From Arthrobotrys musiformis (taxonomy: Eukaryota > Ascomycota > Orbiliomycetes > Orbiliales > Orbiliaceae): a DNA stretch of 64,000 nucleotides. The stretch lies in contig JAVHJL010000011.1 in NCBI GenBank assembly GCA_036971715.1, positions 1-64,000 of the forward strand. The letters run 5' to 3'. Of the stretch, positions 56,277 through 64,000 are shown in pieces. Positions within the stretch are counted from its first letter, which is position 1; each line of letters begins with the position of its first letter. The position numbers and the translations under genes are program-made. The notes beneath the pieces were generated by a model that was given only the letters and a program-made list of their open reading frames with translations, did no database searches and was not told the origin of the DNA.

Positions 56277-58758
56277 ACGATGATGACGACAGCGAAGGTG
56301 ATGGCTCAGAAGGAGCTTCCTCGGCCCCGGACGGCGAAGAGGAAGAGGATGAATACCTCGGAGTTTGGATTCGCGAAATCGTCACTCTAAAAAAACTGCG
56401 CAATACCATCGGCCGCTTCTCAGGCTCCTTCCGCAAGCACGACACCATGTCCACCGTAGAGGTAAAGCAATCTATTCACGGTCTCGTCAGTGGTGAGCTT
56501 CTCACCGAAGCCAAGAAGGCAGCATGCAAGGAAATCCTCTTGAGCACTGTGATCCTCGACGAAATCGCAATGGTGCTAACCCTCCGGCTCAGACAAATCG
56601 AGAATTGGAAGTATAGTGATGAGAGCGTGCAATTAAACTTCAGGCGACATCTGAATGGGAAGTACAGGTGTTACGCTGATGAATCGCTGCTTGACGCTAT
56701 CTTTTTGCAGTGGATCGGTGTTAAATGGGGCATCGAGGTTCGCTCCTGTCCCGCTTTTTGATTCAATACATAAAGCGTTAAACTAACAGATACCATATGC
56801 GTAGCTGCGAAGGGTCCTTGGAATACTCCATAAAAGCTCCGCTTGGCTCCGCCCAGCTGACCCAATCGACGAAGCTCGCGTAAGTCCTACTAACCACCCG
56901 GATATACGTCCATGTATGTCATAAATATGATCTAACAGTGGCGGTCAAATTAGCAAGAAGTCCGGAGTACTTTGATCTCTAGTGAGCCCGCTAAGAACGC
57001 CAAAACTTCCATTGCTACCCATGAAAAGGCCTTCATGAAAGAGTTCTTTCTAACCCTTCTCCCTGAATCTCTCTACGACTTCCGCACTTACAATGAAGAC
57101 GGTGAAGAAGCCGACCAGGAAAAGAAGGATAACGAAAAGATCCGTCGGGCTCGAAATGAAGAGTTGAAGCAAATGCTTTTGCAGCGACTCCTCATCGACA
57201 GACAATACGCTGAAGCCGTTGACCCTGGAAAACCATTCACTGTCGTTCAACTGGATGCGTTTCGATTTGCTCAAAGCCAAAGCCACGAGATTATCCTCAA
57301 GTTGATGGAGTTTATTGGCGTTACAGCGCACTGGCTTGCGTTCTTCAAGACTTTCTTGACTTTGCCAGCAAGGTTTGAGCCTGGGGGAGAAATTAGAGAG
57401 TCTAAGAGGGGTGTACCGATTAGTCACCCCCTAGGACTAGTATTTGGCGAAATTCAACTATTCCTGATGGAATTCGCTGTCAACAGAGCTACTGGTGGTA
57501 AGCTCGAGCTATTCAGAGTAAGGCCTTCAACATAGTCCCCCAAGCCTCAAATTGGTAAACTGAGTTCACAAAACAGATGCATGACGACTTTTGGTGGTGG
57601 AGCGACGATGAAGCCCTATGCGAGACCGCTTGGGAGACCGTAAAAGAATACTCTGCCCTAACAGGCACAGACTGGAATCTGGATAAAAGCGGATGTGTAC
57701 GCATCTCTTCTAACAATATAGAGACGATCACTCCGTCAACATCCAGCACCCTACCAGCCGGCGAAATTTCCTGGGGTTTCATAGCACTCGGCTCCGATGG
57801 CATATGGACTATCAAACAAGACGAAGTTGCGAAACATACTGAGGAACTTCGAATCCAACTTCAATCCCAAAAGAGCATTCTCGGTATCATCGGCGCCTAT
57901 AATCGGTATATGAAATTCTTCGTCCGAAATTTCGGGAAGCCATCCCGTGCATTCGGGAAACAGCACGTAGAACAAATCATCGCGGCAATAAATAAAATCC
58001 ACCTTTCGTTATTCCCAGAGCACAACGGCGACGTCCTTTCCTACATCACCTCTCTCGTAACCTCCCGCTTCTCTGATGAGCTACCCCCCGGCCCCCTCCT
58101 CCCAGCATGGCTTCTAATCCCTGTTGCGAATGGCGGCCTAGGCGTTCGCAACGTCCTCTTCGATATCCTACCCATCTTAAAATCCTACGACATTGAAGAA
58201 GAGAGCTCAGGGCGTTACGGATATGACCCGCGTAACTTCAAACACTGTCTCAAAAAGGACAAACGCGAATATGAAAGTCTTCGCGAGAAGTGGTTTAAAA
58301 CCACGAATCATCCCAAAATCGCCTGGACTCACGATGTCCCTGACGACTGGTTTGATGGTATGGACGAATGGTTGGCCGCTCAAGATACTGCGCGGAAGTC
58401 CCGTAAGCGTAGAAAGCCCCATCCGTTCATCACTTTCGAAGAATTCATCTTGGGCCGGCGTGGGAAATTTGGGTATTGGGGTGAAGTCTGGAGCGGCCTG
58501 GCCGAGACGCCCACTATTTCCAATCGATATTCGTTCCCAGATAGAATATTCAAGGCTCTGGCGCCGAATGCTTACTCGCCAGTTGAGTGGTTGAAGAACG
58601 ACTACAATAAGAATACACCTTATTGGAGAAGCTGGTTGGTGACATTCGGAGAGTCAGTGTTGGATTATTTCGGAGAGTTCAGAGTTACAGACGAGGGAAG
58701 GTTGCCAGTTGCCATGATTGATATCTATACCAATTTGAAGACGAAGTGGGACCAATGA
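55279..58758 (+). CDS. rvt: Cellular reverse transcriptase of the rvt type
   Basis: Seven exons (55279-55342, 55428-55610, 55687-55776, 55848-56737, 56805-56879, 56954-57517, 57577-58758) give 1015 residues with consistent phases. The weak point is the donor at 56738 (GTTCGC). Residues about 20-110 are charged and probably coiled; about 220-265 is an Asp-rich tract. The polymerase core shows motif A with Asp535 in QLDAFRFAQ, motif B KRGVPISHPLGLVFGE near 586, motif C HDDFWWW with Asp625 and Asp626, and motif D WNLDKSGCVRI. It then has LPAGEISWGFIAL, GAYNRYMKFFVRNFGKPS and a long C-terminal extension. This matches the single-copy domesticated reverse transcriptases called rvt, known from filamentous fungi and bdelloid rotifers. 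They lack an endonuclease or integrase. All three catalytic Asp are present and no retroelement ends flank the gene, so it should be a host gene. Confidence 0.88.
56171..56310 (+). repeat. GAY repeat encoding an Asp-rich tract
   Basis: Imperfect GAT/GAC repeat inside the fourth exon of the rvt gene, coding for a run of Asp broken by Gly, Tyr, Ser and Glu (residues about 220-265). Length is likely to vary between strains. Confidence 0.85.
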
Positions 58759-59012
58759 GCTGCAAGTAACACCGATCGCCGATTGAGCTCCTATACTAGC
58801 TTTCACTCCGAGATCTTGCCACGAAGAAAAAGAATCGACCGCCGCTTGCAATGTTAAATTATTATGTTACAAGAATTATACAAAAAAAGAAAAGTGTTAT
58901 CTCTCATGTACAGAATATAGCGTCCAAAATACGTATTTACAAGTCCTCCCGAACTTTTTGAACTCTCATCCTCCAATTATTTTACACCTAGTAAGGGCAG
59001 TGCGTCCCATAT

Positions 59013-61970
59013 TTACAAGCACTGAGAGTAGTAAGGGTTGCCGACTTGGCAAGTGTATGGGGATACACAGGCGGTTGGGCCCTAAGAATCTACGTTAGTA
59101 TTTATTCTTCAATCTGACGCATTCTAGGGGATGTGCAAAACTTACAGTCCAGCCGATACCACCGCATTGTCCCCATTGGCTCTGAACGGCGCCATTCGCT
59201 GTAGCTGCAAGGAACGTTAGTAGTTTTCTCCTAAATAATTCAAGTGAAGTATCAAAGCTTACTAGTAGTGGTGGTGGTGGTAGTGGTACGACTCGTTGTG
59301 GGAGCAGTGGTGCTCGGAGTTGTCGTCCTAGTAGTAGTGCTGGAGGTAGTAGAAGTTCGAACAGAGGTGGTGGTGCTGCTGGTAGTGGTAGAAGTTCGGA
59401 CAGCAGTGGTAGAGGAAGTGGTCACTGGAGTGGTGGTGCGAGTGGTGGTAACCTGGCTGGTGGAAGACGAAGTGCGAGAGGTGGTGGTGCTGCTGGTTGG
59501 TGGGGGGCTTGTACAGCTTGGGTTGCCGTAGAAGATACCACGGCCGTTAGTACCGACGAAGATACGGCCGTAAACCTTATAGTCGACAGCGATCTTGTTG
59601 GCATCGGCGGCACCAAATCCGTAGTCGTCGTTAATGCGGACCCAGTTAACACCGGAGTCATCGGAGCGGTAGACACCAGCGACCCCGTCGACGGTGAAGA
59701 AACCGGCGATGGACCAGTAGGCACCAGTGGTCTTTGGTGCTCCAAGATCGAAGTGGCCACCGACAGTAACACCACCAATCTTGCTGAAAGTAGACCCGGA
59801 GTCGGTAGACCTCCACAGACCGTTGTCGGTGGAAACCCAGACGTCTCCAGAGGCAGTTGGGTTTGGAACAACCTTGTAAGCCTTAGTAGCACCTGTGAGG
59901 GTAGCTGTAGCGGACCAGGCAACGGCTCCGTTGGTGGAGACATAGAACTGGTTGGTAGAGGCGGCGTAGAAGAGGTTGTTGTTGCGCCTGTCAGCAGCGA
60001 TAGCGGCGTATGCTGGGAGAGCGGAGATGGTGGTGAAGGCATTGGTGTATTGCGAACGGATTGGCTGTCCGTTGTTAGGACTCCAGATGATGATATCACC
60101 ATCAGCGGACAATGCGACGGTACCATGCTGGGCGTTATTGGAGGCATAGATCTTGTTCCAGCTGACACCTCCATCGCTCGAAGAGGAGAGTTCTTGGAGC
60201 TGAGTGCCGACACGGACCAAGTTCAATGGCTTGTTACCGGCATAGTCAATATCAGTGGTGCCAGTGTAGTAGATGTGGAATTGGTCGGTGGGGGTTTGAG
60301 CAACGTCAAGGTTCTTATGAAGGAAACCACCAGCGTCGTACATGCCGGAAAGAAGGATACCGGGGCCTGATGGTGGGGAGAGAAGATCCTGAATGGCAGT
60401 TTCTTCAATACCGTTGGCCATGATCTTGAGGGTAACGTTTCTTGGGCTGGAGTCCCACTTGAGAAGGTCTCGGCCACCGAGGATAGTGGCACCGGTACCA
60501 TACAGCCAATGGTTGGAATCAAATGGATCGATAACGAGGGCCTCCATCATCCAGCCGACGTCTTTGGGGTCGGTGGCTGCAGGATCGTAGATCCATGGAG
60601 CCGGGGAGGAATCAATGGTATAGTACTTATTTCTGGTGGGGTATCCAGCCCACTCCCAGATGCTAGTCCAAGTAGCACCGCTGTTGGTGCTTCTCCAGAT
60701 GATTCCGTCAGGCCACCACGAGTTCAGGGCGGAGACCATGATGGTACCTGGCTTCTGCTTGTCAACAGCGAAACCACCAAAACCATAGTAAGTGCTATCA
60801 CTTGGGGATGGTGGAGTAATGTTGGTCCAGACGCTGCTAGTCAAATTGTACTTCCAGACAGATCCCAAAGTTCCGTCATATGGGCCACCACCGTTGGAGT
60901 AGGTGATGTAGAGGACGTTCTCGGCAGCGGAGAAAACGCCCTTGTGGGGAACATAACCAGTGGGCTGGCCAGCAACGGCAGTCCCTACAGAATAATTAGA
61001 ATACACGTTGCGTGCATTTCCCTACGTTTATAATGGGGCAAACTTACAAGTAGAGCCAGCATTGCTGCTGACAAAGACGGAGCTTCCGAGGTCAGCGACA
61101 CCGACGAAGATGCGAGGAGTAGCAACAGTCTTGCTACCACCGCTGTTCTCGTCAAAAGTAACCCACGCAATACCAATGGGGTCTTGCATATATTCGTTGG
61201 GATCGGTGGCGTTTGGCTTGAAGGTTCCAACGTTGGTGAAGGCAGTGACCTTGGCCCATGTAACACCGTAGTCGGTGGACTTCCACAAACCGTTTCCAGA
61301 ACGGGCGCCGAAATAGAGGATATTATTGGAATGAGGGTCGATGGTAAGGCGCTAAGGGTAGTCTCAGCATTTTGATTCCGGCAACTAAGGTATATCAAGA
61401 ATTATATGTATTGATATTTTGGCTTACCTCACCAACACCTCTTCCGGGCATGTTACCTCCAACCTTGAAGGGGAGTGTGGTCTCAGACCAGGTATTACCC
61501 TTATCTGTGGACCTCATAATGGCACCATTGTTAGGATCCCACGAAATCGTATACATACCAACCGCGAGGTAGACGCGGTTGGTATCAACTGGATCAGTGG
61601 CGATAGCATCGACACCCCAGTGGTTCCTAGGAACATAGTAGATTATAAATCAGCATTTTCCCGCTCAAAGGAAGCTTAATACACCAATTCACTGTTTGGA
61701 TTTCCAGTTTGGATAATCAGCGTACCAGTTAGGAGACCCAATGTTGTCATTCAAAGGAGTCCACGAGTCGTCGGCGTTAAGTCTGTACGCGCCACCAATA
61801 TCGGTTCTGGCGTAGGCGAGACCCTTCTCGGTTGGATTGAACACAATACCAGGAATAAACCCACCACCTCCTCCAATCTTGACGTTCTTCCAGTTGTAAC
61901 ACTGCGATGGAGCCGCGGCTGCCAGAAGAGGCGCGGCGGCAGCTGCCAATAGAGTCGAGATTGCGACCAT
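59013..61970 (-). CDS. GH74 xyloglucanase with C-terminal CBM1
   Basis: Six minus-strand exons (61970-61726, 61626-61428, 61351-61048, 60984-59263, 59204-59146, 59081-59013) give 865 residues with all phases matching. The start MVAISTLLAAAAAPLLAAAAP is a signal peptide. The catalytic part is the two-lobed seven-bladed beta-propeller of family GH74: YARTDIGGAYRL with the first catalytic Asp, HWGVDAIATDP, GRGVGERLTIDP, SGNGLWKSTDYG, GVTWAKV and many repeated S..GG.SW-type turns. A Thr/Ser-rich linker (about residues 740-820) leads to a fungal cellulose-binding module: QSQWGQCGGIGWTGPTACVS and TCQV...YYSQCL with the four Cys and three aromatics. It should be secreted and cut xyloglucan in plant cell walls. 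The CBM1 is encoded by the two short last exons; without them the frame would stop just after the linker at 59252. Confidence 0.95.
59264..59510 (-). repeat. ACT/ACC repeats encoding the Thr-rich linker
   Basis: On the minus strand the sequence is a degenerate ACT/ACC/TCC repeat, coding for the Thr/Ser linker between the GH74 catalytic part and the CBM1. Such linkers are usually O-glycosylated. Confidence 0.8.
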
Positions 61971-64000
61971 TGTTCCGAGTTGTTCACAGAACGATGCAGT
62001 CGGTGTTGCGATTCGATTGTTGAGAACTCGAAACAAATTGTCTGAAATATGGGGGCCCTCGGGGTATTTTATAGACGATCCCCAAGGCCCCCTTGACTAG
62101 AGATCCTACAATGCCCTCATGAGAAATCTTTTAGCCTGCCGGCTACGTTTCTCCGGCCTCTTCGGAATTTCATGGCGACCCTAATCATCTCAACGGGCAT
62201 GACGTCTCCACATATGCGCCATGGTTCCTGCGGCTGGGCGACCTAGGGATGAACCAAAATTAATTTGAAGGGTCATCTATCCGTTTTTCAGTGCTAGTCA
62301 GAACTTAGTCAATGGTATAATTGAGCACGTTTCGCTCCAGTGGGCCCAGTCGAGGAAGACAGTGGTTGCGATGGGTCAAGAATCTATCGACGGAGCCATG
62401 TTCCCCGACGGCTTTACTCAATTTTGGTAACAGTGGCTCACATTGACGCCATATTTCAGGCACCGTCGGAACGGTATGGTGGCTTTGTAGGTCAATTGCA
62501 ATGACATCCTCTCCGTCTGTCATTTGCCCTAGTTTGAATCCCTTTTGCCGTCAACTGAGAAAAAACCCCCACAATCCAAAGCTAGTCCGCTGCCGACAAC
62601 TTTTCCGTTCCTGACGGGAAAATACAGGTTGCATTTGTAGACGTAGGGATCGGAGAAAGAATGCACTCAAGCTTTTCAAAAACATTGTGCCTGGATCGTG
62701 TACTAGGATACTGCGGATTTATCCAAAATATCGCGTGGTATGTTCCTGTGGTTTTCATCCTCGGATCCCGGCGAGGAATTCTGGTAGCGATAGAAAACAA
62801 TTGATCAAACTCAAGCATGCTAGTATACTAGGTTGACCGCTGTCGTGAAAGATGGACGGCCGCTCGCACTGGCGCTCTTCGTTCGGTACAACAAAGAGGT
62901 CAGCCGAGTATTAACTCCCGTCAGGATCTATAGACTCGTGATCCCTATGCAACCTATATTCGAACCTGTGGTGATACTAGTATACTGTGCAGTCGCAACT
63001 AGCATGCGCGCAGCTATATAGCGCTCTTGTGCACTGTGGAGCAAGTGAGTTGACGTTGTGAACCTGAAACGTTAGTGGTTTGCAGTGGACGGGCCGGGAT
63101 CCGGGGCTGTGGTTTCATCCCATCTTATGCGCCCCGCCACAACACAACCATAACGGAATTGTAGACTCAGATGCTCCGTTAAATTCTCCGACACCACCTC
63201 GAGTCCGGGTTTAAACGCTTCGCACATGAATGACCTGATCATAGATCATAGCCGTATGGATCAATGTAATATGAAGTTCTGAGGTTCTTAAGCTTCTTCA
63301 GACCTCTTTTCTTCGATTTTTTCACAGCCACAAGTCCATCAATAGTACTGATTGATTGTCGAACATTAATGCATTGTATTGCAATGGAGCAGGATCTTGA
63401 GGACGTAGAATTTAGCCGTAAGGCCAAGAATCGATGCTCAGGCCCTCGATCAAGCAACGCTACAGTCTAGAATTTTGCCCAAGGGCCCTTGAAAGCAGTT
63501 CCAAGGTGATGCATGACGGATTCCATGGTTCACACATTATCAGCCCGAGAGGTCCCGTCCTAGCGTAATAATAGTTCATTCCTACTCATAGCTAGCTTTT
63601 TGCATATGTGAGGCCCTCCCATTCTTCACTTGCGGAGAAACCTCTCAATACGGAGTTTAATTTAGCCTATAGCTATTCAGCCCAATCCGCAAATTCGTCA
63701 CCCCCGCATCTGGATCGACCCCGCATACTTCGAGATCCGTAAGATAACTGACAATTGGGTCCCTGAAAAGCTTATACACCCCTTTGCATATAGGAGAGAA
63801 AGGCTTCGGACTATTCTATCCCGAAATCACGCATATGTGACATCTTGCTTGGACATTGGATTCTATCAGGCCCATCAGATCTTTCATAGCCATTTCCAAT
63901 ATTTACAGTGTTCTGCCAGCATTGTTCGATATTTGGCTAAATAGAAGTTCCATGGGAATCCTAATATTAAACTATGGAGACGGCGGATCCGCGGACGGCA
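61971..64000. other. Region beyond the GH74 start, no gene supported
   Basis: The first part should contain the GH74 promoter. Two minus-strand frames (62305-62523 and 62582-62818) have protein-like composition but resemble nothing I know. The last 500 bp before the window edge could belong to a gene that continues outside. No RNA gene seen. Confidence 0.45.
62305..62523 (-). other. Possible exon or gene remnant, unassigned
   Basis: A 72-codon minus-strand frame, MTDGEDVIAIDLQSHHTVP to NYTID, with a balanced amino-acid composition unlike the random frames around it. It could be the last exon of an unrecognised gene or a relic. I found no convincing partner exon upstream and no family motif, so it is not called as a gene. 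Confidence 0.25.

Noticed and set aside
55279..58758. Retrotransposon interpretation of the reverse transcriptase
   Set aside because: No endonuclease, integrase, RNase H or gag motifs and no terminal repeats; seven introns and core-gene neighbours favour a host gene.
59422..60213. 263-codon minus-strand frame in GH74
   Set aside because: Frame-shifted shadow of the large GH74 exon with Pro/Ser/Thr-biased composition; the other frame carries the family motifs.

Overview
This window is the end of a chromosome from a filamentous ascomycete (Pezizomycotina; the class is not certain). The first 33 bases are CCCTAA-type telomere repeats. Genes carry several 50-170 bp GT-AG introns, many with CTAAC-like branch points. 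The gene set is typical of this group: a highly reducing polyketide synthase, a Zn2Cys6 regulator, an NLR-like receptor, a GH74-CBM1 enzyme and an rvt-type reverse transcriptase. I rebuilt the multi-exon genes by hand from splice signals and frame. In each, the exon lengths sum to a multiple of three and the product reads through known motifs, but no transcript supports them.

Telomere-proximal accessory part, 0-34 kb. First comes a broken nucleoside-phosphorylase-domain gene next to the telomere (0.2-1.1 kb). A small polyketide cluster follows (3.5-17.9 kb): an AflR-like regulator, a carboxymuconolactone-decarboxylase-like protein, an FSH1/LovG-like serine hydrolase and a KS-AT-DH-ER-KR-ACP polyketide synthase without methyltransferase or thioesterase, all on the plus strand. 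The hydrolase is a good candidate for off-loading the product. An exact TCG-N5-CGA site, the AflR-type motif, lies 320 bp before the synthase start. Next is a 1904-residue NLR-like gene (18.7-25.0 kb): SesB/lipase-like N-terminus, degenerate P-loop core, ankyrin repeats and an unusual Tyr-Gln-rich low-complexity tail. It is followed by a convergent DUF6601 membrane protein, a secreted Vps62-domain protein, a membrane-anchored spherulin-4-like protein and a glutathione S-transferase.

Interior part, 37-64 kb, looks like conserved core genome: a CRIB-motif protein (minus), a 9.5 kb stretch with no recognisable gene but several plus-strand poly(A) runs, a DUF89/ARMT1-like protein (minus) divergent from a PlsC-type acyltransferase (plus), a small basic two-exon protein (minus) divergent from a cellular reverse transcriptase of the rvt type (plus), and a GH74 xyloglucanase with a C-terminal CBM1 (minus). 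The last 2 kb has no gene I can support.

The items most worth a second look are the NLR-like protein with its degenerate nucleotide-binding motifs and YQ-rich tail, the minimal polyketide cluster with its candidate regulator site, and the intact rvt gene.
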